Origin: Streptococcus mitis
GTDB taxonomy: Bacteria > Bacillota > Bacilli > Lactobacillales > Streptococcaceae
DNA: 64,000 bases
Direction of reading: 5' to 3'
Assembly: GCA_018364455.1 (NCBI GenBank)
Contig: JAGZLW010000003.1
Coordinates: 1-64,000 of the forward strand
Both the position numbers and the translations under genes were made by a program. Below the pieces are notes generated by a model. That model had not been told where the DNA came from. It did no database searches and worked only from the letters and a program-made list of their open reading frames with translations. Positions 28,493-37,253 of this stretch are shown piece by piece (positions within the stretch are counted from its first letter, which is position 1; the number at the start of each line of letters is the position of its first letter).

Positions 28493-28526
28493 GGTGGCTT
28501 ACAGGTTCTGTAAGCCATCTTTTTTA
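28493..28526 (+). terminator. Terminator after the repeat region
   Basis: A 12-bp stem (28493-28504 with 28508-28519, one G:U) followed by seven Ts. Confidence 0.8.
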
Positions 28527-28554
28527 CTTTAATAGTAATGTTTTATATTTTAAG

Positions 28555-28586
28555 GAGAACGCAGTTTTGGCTCGTTCTCTTTTTTG
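28555..28586 (+). terminator. Second hairpin terminator/attenuator
   Basis: GAGAACG (28555-28561) pairs with CGTTCTC (28573-28579), followed by a run of Ts. It resembles the GAGAAC hairpin before the first ICE gene (10842-10864). It lies 75 bases before the next gene. Confidence 0.65.
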
Positions 28587-28660
28587 TTGTGATACTTCTT
28601 TCAAGAAATTTTTGGTAGGATTGGAGTGAAAAAAAGATTAACTAGGAAAGAAGGAAGTAT

Positions 28661-29071
28661 ATGGAAGCCATTTATCAACGTGATTCGGATCAAGATGGAC
28701 TAACTGATGCTCAAGAATTGGCGCTAGGAACCAATCCTCTTAGCGCAGATTCTGATGGTGATGGTCGTTCAGATTTAGTGGAAGTAGAAGAAGGAACCAA
28801 TCCCTTAGAAAAGGATTTACAAGACATAGACCAAACAAGTATAACTGAACCGTCTTCAGTATTTATGGAAATGAAACAAAAGATTTCAGATATGATGGAG
28901 AGTCACTACAAGGAATTTATACAGGCTCTGATTAGTATTGAAACAGGGATTGAGAACCAACAAGACCTAGAAGACTTATATACTTACTACATGAGAACAG
29001 ATGCCGTTTCTCTTTTGTCTAGTGATTTAGAAACCAGTCCTCAAGAGGTTGAAATGGAGATAGAGTTGTAG
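28661..29071 (+). CDS. Thrombospondin type 3 (calcium-binding) repeat protein, cytoplasmic
   Basis: 136 residues. The first 50 contain two DxDxDG-type loops (DSDQDGLTDAQELALGTNP and DSDGDGRSDLVEVEEGTNP), the thrombospondin type 3 pattern that binds calcium. The rest is acidic and helical. No signal peptide or anchor is present, which is unusual because such repeats normally belong to secreted or surface proteins. It is preceded by GAAGGAAG and followed 47 bases later by the giant helicase gene, with which it may be co-expressed. Role unknown. Confidence 0.65.
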   Translation: MEAIYQRDSDQDGLTDAQELALGTNPLSADSDGDGRSDLVEVEEGTNPLEKDLQDIDQTSITEPSSVFMEMKQKISDMMESHYKEFIQALISIETGIENQQDLEDLYTYYMRTDAVSLLSSDLETSPQEVEMEIEL

Positions 29072-29118
29072 GGGAATCATGTGATTCTCCTATTTTCGTA
29101 TAGATGAAAGGAGCGAGT

Positions 29119-32100
29119 ATGGAAGTAATGCAATTATTGGCTATGTTTCGTGGAACAATTCCAAAAGATAGGGAGAAAATGGACCTATTTCTTCGCTATC
29201 AAGCGCAACATTTTGATGAGAAATGGCAGGACTTGGTAGATAATTTTTTGACTGAAGAGGGCAAGATAGAAGAGATTCCTCACGTCTATTCTTTTGATCA
29301 AGATATTGTTTCTTTCCTAGAGGCTAGTTCTGAAAATAATGACCAAGATTTAGAAAGTTACACAAGAAGTTTTGGTCAAGCGGGTCTAGATAAATTATCT
29401 CAATTAAGTAGTTGGGAGAAATACTTGGTGCTAGAAGTCGCAACCTATAATCTTTCCACTCGATTTTACATCCAATCTGAAAAAGAGAAGCTAGAACAAC
29501 TAAGTGAGCTTATCTTTCATCAGAATCAGGATGTCAATTTGGTCAATGTCTATCGGGTTGCGAATAATCTATCTGACCGTGTTAGTAGAGATATAGAGGA
29601 ATTTCTTCTAATGGTTGACTCAAAAGAACTAAAAAAAGAGGTTCTTGAGATTCATTTTGAAGAAAAAGAGGGAGCTGTTCTAGCCTATTTGGGTTCAGAA
29701 TTGATGGCTACTTTAGATACCGTTACGGATCTTATCCATCATGAAGAAAACTACAAACAATTACCACTGACACAAAAGCTGAAGATTATTACTCATTTTG
29801 ATGAAGTAAAGGCTATAAGAGAAAAGTCTAAGCAAGTAGAGGAAGCAGTCTTACCTTTAGATAATATTGACCAGGTAGAAGAAAATGTGGAAGTTCATTC
29901 CCTATCTAAAGTAGATAAAATTGTAGAAGAAGCTTTGAGGGAATATCCAATCGGTTCACAAGTAAGTTATAAAGGACAAGTATTTCAGTTGGTTTCGATT
30001 GAAAATGCACAGTTAAATGACTTAGTTCGCCTAGAGTTATTCAATGATTCCAACCAGTTATTTGAAGAGAATCCTATCTTATACTTGAACAGTTTGGAAG
30101 AGATTGAACAAGTATTGTCTCTCGTAGAACTTGAAAAAGAAGATTCAGAGATTGAGATTGATTCATCAAGTAAAAGTCAGGAAATAGATTTGTTTTCCTA
30201 TCTGGAAGAAGAAAATGAAAAGGATAAGGACAAGGAAACAAAACATTTAATTTCAGGTATAAAAGAGACGGATGTCCCTGTTCAAGATTTTGATTTTCCA
30301 GATGTTTTAGAGGACTTTTATCCTAAGACAAATCGAGAAAAGATTGAAACGAATATCGCCGCAATTGAACTTGTTAAAAGATTAGAAAAAGAGGGACGAC
30401 AAGCGAATCCAAAAGAACAAGAGCTACTAGCTAAGTATGTCGGCTGGGGCGGTCTTGCCAATGAATTTTTCGATGAACTCAATCCAAAGTATGAAACAGA
30501 ACGTTTAACTCTTAAGAGTTTAGTAAGTAAATCAGAATACTCCACTATGAAACAAAGTTCTCTCACAGCCTATTATACAGACCCAATGATTATTCGCCAG
30601 ATTTGGCAAAAGTTACTGGATGATGGTTTTGAGGGAGGAAGGATATTAGATCCTTCTATGGGGACTGGGAACTTCTTTGCGGCTATTCCTAGAAGTATAC
30701 GAGAGAAATCAGAACTCTATGGGGTTGAATTAGACAGTGTGACAGGCGCAATCGCAAAACAACTCCATCCAAATGTCCATATTGAAGTGCGAGGATTTGA
30801 AGAAGTTCCCTATCAAAATAATAGTTTTGATTTAGTCTTAACGAATGTTCCATTTGGAAATTTTCGGATTGCTGATAAAAACTATGATAAACCTTATATG
30901 ATTCACGACTACTTTGTCAAACACTCACTTGATTTAGTAAGAGACGGAGGACAAGTGTCGATTATCTCATCTATCGGGACAATGGATAAGCGGACAGATA
31001 ATGTCTTACAAGAGATTAAATCGAGCACTCATTTTTTAGGGGGAGTTCGTTTGCCGGATACGGCTTTTAAAAAGATAGCAGGTACTCGAGTGACCACAGA
31101 TCTCCTCTTTTTTCAAAAGGATCAAGCAAAGAATCTTAATGAAGAGGAACTTGTCTTTAGTGGCTCTATTCTCTTTGAGGAGGATAAGCGTGTCTGGATC
31201 AATCCTTATTTTGATGGGAAATACAATACACAAGTTTTAGGTGAATATGAGGTACGTAATTTTAATGGAGGAACCCTCAATGTTAAGGGGGTATCAGAAA
31301 CATTAGCTACTGACATTATGGAAGCATTAGAGAATGTGGAGGCACCTAAACCAATTGACAATTCTTTGAAAGAACCTGTTTTTATCCAAGAAAAAGTGGA
31401 TAATTCTATCCCAAGTCGTATACGTGAGGACTTAGCGCTCTATTCTTTTGGATATGAGGGTAATCAAATTTATTACCGAGATACGCATGGCATTCGGAAA
31501 AGTTCAAAAGTAGACGAAATTAGTTATTATGTAGACGAGAAGGGAGATTTTAAAGCCTGGGACAGTTCTTTGTCTGAACATAAAATAGATCGATTCGTGC
31601 AACTTCATTTGACAGATGAGGAAGCACTAGATGTATACAAGTCAGAAGAAGCGAGTAAAAGAGGGAAATATAAGGGCTTGTTCAAAAAAACGGTCTTTTA
31701 TGAAAGTCCCTTATCGGATAAGGATATTAGTCGGATTAAGGGAATGGTTGATTTAAGAGAGACCTATCAAGCCTTAATTGAAATTCAACGACATCAAGAT
31801 TATAGTCGGACAGATTTCCAAGTATTACTTAGTAAACTCAATCATGACTATGACCGCTTTGTAAGTCAATTTGGATACTTGAATGCCTCAGTCAATCGGA
31901 ACTTATTTGATAGTGACGATAAGTATTCTTTACTAGCAAGTTTAGAAGATGAATACATTGATTCTAAAGATCAGAAAGTAAAATATAAAAAATCTTTAGC
32001 CTTTGAGAAAGCATTGGTTAGGCCAGAGAGAGTGATTACAAAAGTTTCAACGGCTTTAGATGCCTTAAACTCCAGTTTATCGGATGGTAGAGGGGTTGAT

Positions 32101-32124
32101 TTAGATTATATGGTCTCAATTTAG
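29119..32124 (+). CDS. Giant ICE methylase-helicase, N-terminal part (gene broken by an in-frame stop)
   Basis: First 1001 residues of what should be a protein of about 2074. A helical N-terminal region precedes an N6-adenine methyltransferase-like domain with SAM motif LDPSMGTGNFFA (about 511-522) and the catalytic-loop variant TNVPFGNF (about 574-581, normally NPPF/NPPY). The frame ends at TAG (32122-32124) after DYMVSI, and the same frame continues without shift into PEHSQAAILDELGDQ. ATG at 29119 is chosen over 29104 because AAAGGAG lies at the right distance. Homologues in Tn5252-type ICEs are a single SNF2-type protein. The methylase half could still fold alone. Confidence 0.8.
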   Translation: MEVMQLLAMFRGTIPKDREKMDLFLRYQAQHFDEKWQDLVDNFLTEEGKIEEIPHVYSFDQDIVSFLEASSENNDQDLESYTRSFGQAGLDKLSQLSSWEKYLVLEVATYNLSTRFYIQSEKEKLEQLSELIFHQNQDVNLVNVYRVANNLSDRVSRDIEEFLLMVDSKELKKEVLEIHFEEKEGAVLAYLGSELMATLDTVTDLIHHEENYKQLPLTQKLKIITHFDEVKAIREKSKQVEEAVLPLDNIDQVEENVEVHSLSKVDKIVEEALREYPIGSQVSYKGQVFQLVSIENAQLNDLVRLELFNDSNQLFEENPILYLNSLEEIEQVLSLVELEKEDSEIEIDSSSKSQEIDLFSYLEEENEKDKDKETKHLISGIKETDVPVQDFDFPDVLEDFYPKTNREKIETNIAAIELVKRLEKEGRQANPKEQELLAKYVGWGGLANEFFDELNPKYETERLTLKSLVSKSEYSTMKQSSLTAYYTDPMIIRQIWQKLLDDGFEGGRILDPSMGTGNFFAAIPRSIREKSELYGVELDSVTGAIAKQLHPNVHIEVRGFEEVPYQNNSFDLVLTNVPFGNFRIADKNYDKPYMIHDYFVKHSLDLVRDGGQVSIISSIGTMDKRTDNVLQEIKSSTHFLGGVRLPDTAFKKIAGTRVTTDLLFFQKDQAKNLNEEELVFSGSILFEEDKRVWINPYFDGKYNTQVLGEYEVRNFNGGTLNVKGVSETLATDIMEALENVEAPKPIDNSLKEPVFIQEKVDNSIPSRIREDLALYSFGYEGNQIYYRDTHGIRKSSKVDEISYYVDEKGDFKAWDSSLSEHKIDRFVQLHLTDEEALDVYKSEEASKRGKYKGLFKKTVFYESPLSDKDISRIKGMVDLRETYQALIEIQRHQDYSRTDFQVLLSKLNHDYDRFVSQFGYLNASVNRNLFDSDDKYSLLASLEDEYIDSKDQKVKYKKSLAFEKALVRPERVITKVSTALDALNSSLSDGRGVDLDYMVSI

Positions 32125-32157
32125 CCCGAACATAGCCAAGCTGCTATTTTAGATGAG

Positions 32158-35100
32158 TTGGGTGACCAGATTTTAATAGATCCAGAAAGCTATTTAAGAG
32201 GGGAAAGAAAATATCTTTCTAAGAACCAGTTTTTATCAGGAGACATTCTCAATAAGATAGAAGTAGTTCAACTATTAGTGGAGGAAAACAACCAAGAATA
32301 TGATTGGAGCCATGCTTTAGATTTATTAGAATCTGTTCGCCCTCCAAGGATTCATCTGGCAGATATTGAGTTTAAAATAGGGTCACGTTGGATTCCTCAA
32401 TCCGTTTATGGTAAATTTGCCTTTGAATGTTTTACCAATCGTGAATTTGAATTGTCTTCGCCAGATGTTGAACAAGTCATTGAAGTGAATCCTGTTGATG
32501 GGCAGGTTCATTTAAGGACATCATTTGCTTATCGCTATCCAAGTGCCAAAGATAGTAGTCTTGGAGTTAGTGGGTCACGTTATGATACAGGAAGAAAGAT
32601 TTTTGAGAATTTACTAAATTCAAACCAACCGACGATTACTATGACTATTACGGAAGGAGAAAAGAAAAAGACCATCACAGATTTGGAAAAAACCTCTGTT
32701 CTAAGAGCAAAAGAACAGCATTTACAAGAGCTCTTTCAAGAATTTGTCTCACGGTATCCAGAAGTCCAACAAGTCATTGAGGAAAGCTATAATCGTCTTT
32801 ATAATCGAACAGTTAGTCGAGAATATGACGGTAGCCATCTAGTCATTGATGGCTTGGCACAAAACATCAGCCTTCGCCCTCATCAAGAGAATGCCATTCA
32901 AAGAATCGTAGAAGAAAAAAGAGCTTTATTAGCTCATGAGGTAGGTTCAGGAAAGACCTTGACCATGCTTGGTGCTGGGTTTAAATTAAAGGAGTTGGGG
33001 ATGGTTCATAAGCCCTTGTATGTAGTACCTTCTAGTTTGTCTGCTCAATTTGGCCAAGAAATCATGAAATTTTTCCCTACTAAAAAGGTCTTTGTGACCA
33101 CTAAGAAAGATTTTGTGAAGGCGAGAAGAAAACAATTTGTATCACGTATTATTACAGGAGATTACGATGCTATTGTCATTGGGGATTCTCAATTTGAAAA
33201 AATCCCTGTCAGTAAGGAAAGACAGATGAACTATATAGAGGATAAACTCAATGAATTACGAGAGATTAAAACACATTCTGAAAATAAGTATACTGTTAAA
33301 GAAGCAGAGCAATCAATAAGTGGTCTAGAGAAACAATTGGAAGAACTGCAACGCTTTAATCGTGATAGTTTTATTGATTTTGAGAACTTAGGAATTGATT
33401 TTCTCTTTGTGGATGAAGCACATCACTTTAAAAATATTCGTCCAATTACTGGACTTGGGAATGTAGCAGGGATTACCAATACAACCTCTAAGAAGAATGT
33501 GGATATGGAAATGAAGGTTCGACAGATTCAGGAAGAACATGATTTTAAAAATATTGTCTTTGCGACAGGAACTCCTGTTTCCAATTCTATTAGTGAGTTA
33601 TATACTATGATGAACTATATTCAACCAGATATCTTAAAACGCTATCAAGTTGATTATTTTGACTCTTGGGTAGGTGCTTTTGGAGAAATTCAAAACTCTA
33701 TGGAATTAGCTCCTACAGGGGATAAGTACCAACCTAAGAAACGATTTAAAAAGTTTGTCAATCTACCTGAGTTGATGAAAATCTATAAAGAAACAGCCGA
33801 CATTCAAACACAAGATATGTTGGATTTACCAGTTCCAGAAGCTCATATTATCCCTATTGAGAGTGAGTTAACTGAAAACCAGAAACTCTATTTAGAAGAA
33901 TTAGTTATGAGGTCAGATATGGTCAAATGTGGAACAGTTGATCCGAGCCAGGATAACATGTTAAAGATAACAGGTGAGGCACGGAAACTAGCTATTGATA
34001 TGCGTTTATTGGACTCTAGTTATAGTCTAGCAGACAATCATAAACTGCTTCAGGTAGTGGATAATGTTGAAAGAATTTATCGTGAGGGAATGGAAAATAA
34101 GGCTACTCAGATGATTTTTTCAGATATTGGCACACCTAAGAAAAAGGATAATGGCTTTGATGTCTATTCTGAAATAAAGGCTTTATTAGTTGATAGAGGA
34201 ATCCCTAGTAAGGAAATTGCCTTTGTACATGATGCCAATAGTGATGAAAAGAAGAATAGCTTGTCTCGAAAGGTCAATGCAGGAGAAGTTCGAATCTTAC
34301 TTGCCTCAACTGAAAAAGGAGGAACAGGTTTAAATGTTCAGAGCAAGATGAAAGCAGTTCATCACCTGGATGTACCGTGGAGACCAAGTGACATTCAGCA
34401 ACGCAATGGACGGATTATCCGACAAGGAAATGAAAACAAGGAAGTGGATATTTACCACTACATTACCAAAGGTTCATTTGATAATTATCTATGGGCAACT
34501 CAGGAGAACAAACTCCGTTATATTAAGCAGATTATGACTTCTAAGGAGCCGATTCGTGCTGCAGAAGACATTGATGAACAGACTATGACAGCTTCTGATT
34601 TTAAGGCACTAGCAACAGGTAATCCTTATCTCAAATATAAGATGGAACTAGAGAATGATCTAACTCTATTAGAAAATCAAAGACGCGCCTTTCAACGCAG
34701 CAAGGATCACTATCGTCATACAATCTCCTACTGTGAAGAAAATATGCCCATTCTTGAGAAACGATTAAGCAAGTATGAAGGCGACATTCAACAGTCAGAA
34801 ATGTCGAAAGACCAGGCATTTTCTATGACGGTAGGTAAGCAAGCTTTTGATCAACGATCTGAAGCAGGGGAATCCCTACACCGTTTTATCCGTCATAATC
34901 AAGCTGACAGCAAAGAATTCCGTACCCTAGCAAGCTATAGAGGATTTGACATTAAAATGCTTAGTCTTCCAACAAATCAACCTCTTCCTGAAACCTTCTC
35001 TGTTAAGATTGTAGGAGAAAATCAATATTCTGTCAGTTTAGATTTGTATTCTCCTTTAGGGACCATTCAAAGGCTTCAGCATACGATTGATCACATTAAG

Positions 35101-35343
35101 GAGGACCAAGTGAAAACTCAGAACTTATTGGATGAATTAAAGGATAAATGGACTACTGCTAAAGTTGAAATTAAGAAAAATTTTCCAAAGGAAGAGGATT
35201 ATCAAACTAAAAAGGCCGAATACGATGTACTCGCGCCATTGATTGAAACAGAAACGGATTTAGATATTATTGATCAGGCCTTAAGACAATTCCACGAAAA
35301 AGGAAACGAAAAGCAGGAACAACTTTCTTTTGAATTAGATTAA
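32158..35343 (+). CDS. Giant ICE methylase-helicase, C-terminal SNF2 helicase part
   Basis: Continuation of the preceding frame after the TAG codon; the TTG at 32158 is only the first possible start and has no good ribosome site. SNF2/superfamily 2 motifs: LLAHEVGSGKTLTMLGAG (Walker A, I), VDEAHHFKN (II), ATGTPVSNS (III), and C-terminal EKGGTGLNVQ with QQRNGRIIRQG (V, VI). A long coiled-coil tail follows. With the upstream half it would make the ICE anti-restriction/DNA-processing helicase. Whether this part is made depends on stop-codon read-through or re-initiation. Confidence 0.8.
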   Translation: MGDQILIDPESYLRGERKYLSKNQFLSGDILNKIEVVQLLVEENNQEYDWSHALDLLESVRPPRIHLADIEFKIGSRWIPQSVYGKFAFECFTNREFELSSPDVEQVIEVNPVDGQVHLRTSFAYRYPSAKDSSLGVSGSRYDTGRKIFENLLNSNQPTITMTITEGEKKKTITDLEKTSVLRAKEQHLQELFQEFVSRYPEVQQVIEESYNRLYNRTVSREYDGSHLVIDGLAQNISLRPHQENAIQRIVEEKRALLAHEVGSGKTLTMLGAGFKLKELGMVHKPLYVVPSSLSAQFGQEIMKFFPTKKVFVTTKKDFVKARRKQFVSRIITGDYDAIVIGDSQFEKIPVSKERQMNYIEDKLNELREIKTHSENKYTVKEAEQSISGLEKQLEELQRFNRDSFIDFENLGIDFLFVDEAHHFKNIRPITGLGNVAGITNTTSKKNVDMEMKVRQIQEEHDFKNIVFATGTPVSNSISELYTMMNYIQPDILKRYQVDYFDSWVGAFGEIQNSMELAPTGDKYQPKKRFKKFVNLPELMKIYKETADIQTQDMLDLPVPEAHIIPIESELTENQKLYLEELVMRSDMVKCGTVDPSQDNMLKITGEARKLAIDMRLLDSSYSLADNHKLLQVVDNVERIYREGMENKATQMIFSDIGTPKKKDNGFDVYSEIKALLVDRGIPSKEIAFVHDANSDEKKNSLSRKVNAGEVRILLASTEKGGTGLNVQSKMKAVHHLDVPWRPSDIQQRNGRIIRQGNENKEVDIYHYITKGSFDNYLWATQENKLRYIKQIMTSKEPIRAAEDIDEQTMTASDFKALATGNPYLKYKMELENDLTLLENQRRAFQRSKDHYRHTISYCEENMPILEKRLSKYEGDIQQSEMSKDQAFSMTVGKQAFDQRSEAGESLHRFIRHNQADSKEFRTLASYRGFDIKMLSLPTNQPLPETFSVKIVGENQYSVSLDLYSPLGTIQRLQHTIDHIKEDQVKTQNLLDELKDKWTTAKVEIKKNFPKEEDYQTKKAEYDVLAPLIETETDLDIIDQALRQFHEKGNEKQEQLSFELD

Positions 35344-35418
35344 AAAAATATATATAAATAGCGGACAAGAAAAGAAAAGCGCGGTAGAATAAAGATAGAA
35401 AGAAACGAGGTAACGATT

Positions 35419-35703
35419 ATGATGGAAGATACCTATTATCAATTAGAAGAGGCCTTGGTACAGGGATTTCAAACGCCTGAAGAATACCAAGCCTACAAGG
35501 AGCTAAAGGAACATTATGAGGAAGTTACTGGGGATTACAGTTTTTCTAAACGAGAACTCACTAGTCAATTGGAAATCTCTCTTCAGAATCATCGAGGTGT
35601 GGACTTTGAAGAACATGAAAAAGAGGAGTATTTGGACTTAGTTCAAAAGCTAGAGGAATTTGATTCTTCTCTTGCCACCCATTATCGTCAATTGATTGAC
35701 TAG
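35419..35703 (+). CDS. Small hypothetical ICE protein
   Basis: 94-residue, very acidic, helical cytoplasmic protein (EALVQGFQTPEEYQAYKELK, later SLATHYRQLID). No family recognised. It has a GAGGTAACG site, follows the helicase gene by 75 bases and overlaps the reach of the next ribosome site; it is probably the penultimate gene of this ICE operon. Confidence 0.55.
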   Translation: MMEDTYYQLEEALVQGFQTPEEYQAYKELKEHYEEVTGDYSFSKRELTSQLEISLQNHRGVDFEEHEKEEYLDLVQKLEEFDSSLATHYRQLID

Positions 35704-35716
35704 AGAGGAGAAAGTC

Positions 35717-36013
35717 ATGAATGATTTACTCCTTATCCCAGTAATTTTTTTAGCAGTAGGAGGAATTCTCATTCTTTTATGGAGACTCTTTCTTATTGCC
35801 AGTGGACTTTTCCTTATTGGTTTTATCAGTTTTCTTATTTTCGTGGAGATCTATGGAATTTATTTGTTCTTTACTGAACCTAGTTTATATTTTGATGATA
35901 TCAGACAACATGGTTTAACTAGTTTTACATCTGTGTTCCTTTTTATCAATTTGATATTGGTTTTAGGATTCAGTTGGCGCTTCATTAACTCAAAGAAAAA
36001 GGAATGTGTGTAA
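35717..36013 (+). CDS. Small membrane protein
   Basis: 98 residues with three hydrophobic segments (about 3-20, 24-48 and 72-92), starting at the ATG after AGAGGAGAAA. It has no known motif and ends in a basic/Cys tail (KKKECV). It is the last ICE gene before the fucose operon. Confidence 0.55.
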   Translation: MNDLLLIPVIFLAVGGILILLWRLFLIASGLFLIGFISFLIFVEIYGIYLFFTEPSLYFDDIRQHGLTSFTSVFLFINLILVLGFSWRFINSKKKECV

Positions 36014-36306
36014 ATTTGTTAGATAATTAAAAGGAGGCTGGTCAAAAACTCAATTTCAGTTGAAAATTAAGTAAATCTTCTCACAATAAAACGCATAGTA
36101 TCAAGGTTTTTTATACCGGATACTATGCGTTTTCTGATTTTAAAGACTTTCTCCCATATTCCTTTTGTTGCATTACGAGACGAGTAATCCGTTACACACC
36201 TTAATCTTAATAGGGAGAATTAGCCCATTTGCTTTCTGACTGTGATTCTTAGGAATTAGCAAATATTTATGGAACTAATTCATTATTTTTAATATTTATT
36301 TAAGAA
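36014..36306. other. Junction between the ICE backbone and the fucose operon, with IS-like hairpin
   Basis: No gene is seen here. A perfect 15-bp stem (36088-36102 with 36119-36133) reads AAAACGCATAGTATC and its complement, followed by CTGATTTTAAAGACTTTCTC. From memory, this resembles the end of transposase remnants common in pneumococcal genomes, so it may be the scar of the event that brought in the fucose operon. It could also act as a bidirectional terminator for the small membrane protein gene and fcsR. Confidence 0.5.
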
Positions 36307-37077
36307 TTATAAATGATATACCCATTCTCCATCAAATAATTCTACTGCGTCTAATAATTTTTGATCTGGCAAGATGTCAGAAATAAAGGTTGTATATTTA
36401 GAGAGCGGATTAATTTTAAAAAATCCAGTCTTGTAAAATTTAGAACTATCAATCAGTAAGATAGTTTCATGGGCTTTGTCAATAATATTCTTTTTTGAAA
36501 TAGCTTGGCTGAGAGAAGCTTCATAAACATATTGATCATCAATACCTCTTGCTGAACAAAAAGCCAAATCGATATTAAAGTGATCTAATAAAGAATTTTC
36601 TTTATCATAGTTAATAACTGAACAAGATTGATGTTTTACTTCTCCAGAAGTAATAAAAATTTTAGAACTATCTCTAACAGTTTCAGATAAGGTTTGTGCA
36701 GTATGCAAACCATTTGTAAAAATAATTAGATTTTCTAGTTCGGCTAGATGAGGACAAAGTTCATAGACCGTAGTACTGGAATCCAGATAAATGCACATAC
36801 CAGACCGAATAAAATCTTTAGCTAGACTAGCTATTAATCTTTTTTGACGAGTACTTTCTCCTTCACGTATTTGATGAGAAAGTTCTATTGTGTTCATAGA
36901 GGAAAGGGTTACATAACCGTGTTTTCTCTTGATAAGACCTTGATTTTCTAAAAAAATTAAATCACGACGTAAAGTGCTGAGACTAGAGAAAGTGATTTCT
37001 GCCAGTTCTTTTACAGCGATTCTTTTTTTCTTTTTAACAACTTCAATCAGTTCAAGCACACGTTCATCTTTTATCAT
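36307..37077 (-). CDS. fcsR: DeoR-family repressor of the fucose operon
   Basis: 256 residues with the DeoR architecture: N-terminal helix-turn-helix (RVLELIEVVKKKKRIAVKEL, STLRRDLIFLENQGLI) and a C-terminal sugar-phosphate sensor domain (about 75-240; GMCIYLDSSTTVYELCPHL). It is transcribed away from the operon, the usual layout for the fucose regulator, and probably responds to a fucose-pathway sugar phosphate. A minus-strand promoter with extended -10 TGCTATAAT (37115-37107) and a strong AGGAGG site precede it. Confidence 0.85.
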   Translation of the reverse strand: MIKDERVLELIEVVKKKKRIAVKELAEITFSSLSTLRRDLIFLENQGLIKRKHGYVTLSSMNTIELSHQIREGESTRQKRLIASLAKDFIRSGMCIYLDSSTTVYELCPHLAELENLIIFTNGLHTAQTLSETVRDSSKIFITSGEVKHQSCSVINYDKENSLLDHFNIDLAFCSARGIDDQYVYEASLSQAISKKNIIDKAHETILLIDSSKFYKTGFFKINPLSKYTTFISDILPDQKLLDAVELFDGEWVYHL

Positions 37078-37106
37078 AGCATCCTCCTAATGTAAAGTTC
37101 AACTAT

Positions 37107-37134
37107 ATTATAGCATAATTTGGAGGAATTTGAA
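37107..37134 (-). promoter_or_regulatory. Promoter of fcsR
   Basis: Minus strand: TTCAAA (37134-37129), 16-base spacer, TATAAT (37112-37107) with a TG extension. Confidence 0.55.
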
Positions 37135-37176
37135 TTATTTTTGTCAATTTAAGCCCAAATATATGAATTTTATCCA

Positions 37177-37221
37177 AGTAAGCGTTCACATATTGCAAAA
37201 AAAATCCTATGATATTATAAT
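37177..37221 (+). promoter_or_regulatory. cre site and promoter of the fucose operon
   Basis: AGTAAGCGTTCACA (37177-37190) matches the CcpA consensus TGWAANCGNTNWCA at 13 of 14 positions. It is followed by -35 TTGCAA (37193-37198), a 17-base spacer and -10 TATAAT (37216-37221). Catabolite control of fucose/blood-group glycan use is therefore expected. Confidence 0.75.
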
Positions 37222-37253
37222 TGTGTTAACAAAGCTAATAGAGAGGGCAACAA

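Larger units (their letters stand above)
28348..28526 (+). ncRNA. Predicted ~180-nt small RNA or ICE recognition region built of two hairpin repeats
   Basis: Between a promoter-like pair (28313-28341) and a strong terminator (28493-28526) lies a gene-free stretch with two 54-base repeats. Each repeat holds CTTGG-9-CCAAG followed by GGTG-5-CACC, two adjacent stem-loops. This arrangement fits a discrete structured small RNA. Alternatives are an origin of transfer or a single-strand origin, which also use repeated stem-loops. An open frame passing through it has no ribosome site and is probably not translated. Confidence 0.45.

Noticed and set aside
28408..28629. A 73-codon open frame running through the tandem repeats and both terminators
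   Set aside because: No ribosome site, and it crosses two strong terminator hairpins; it is an artefact of the repeats.
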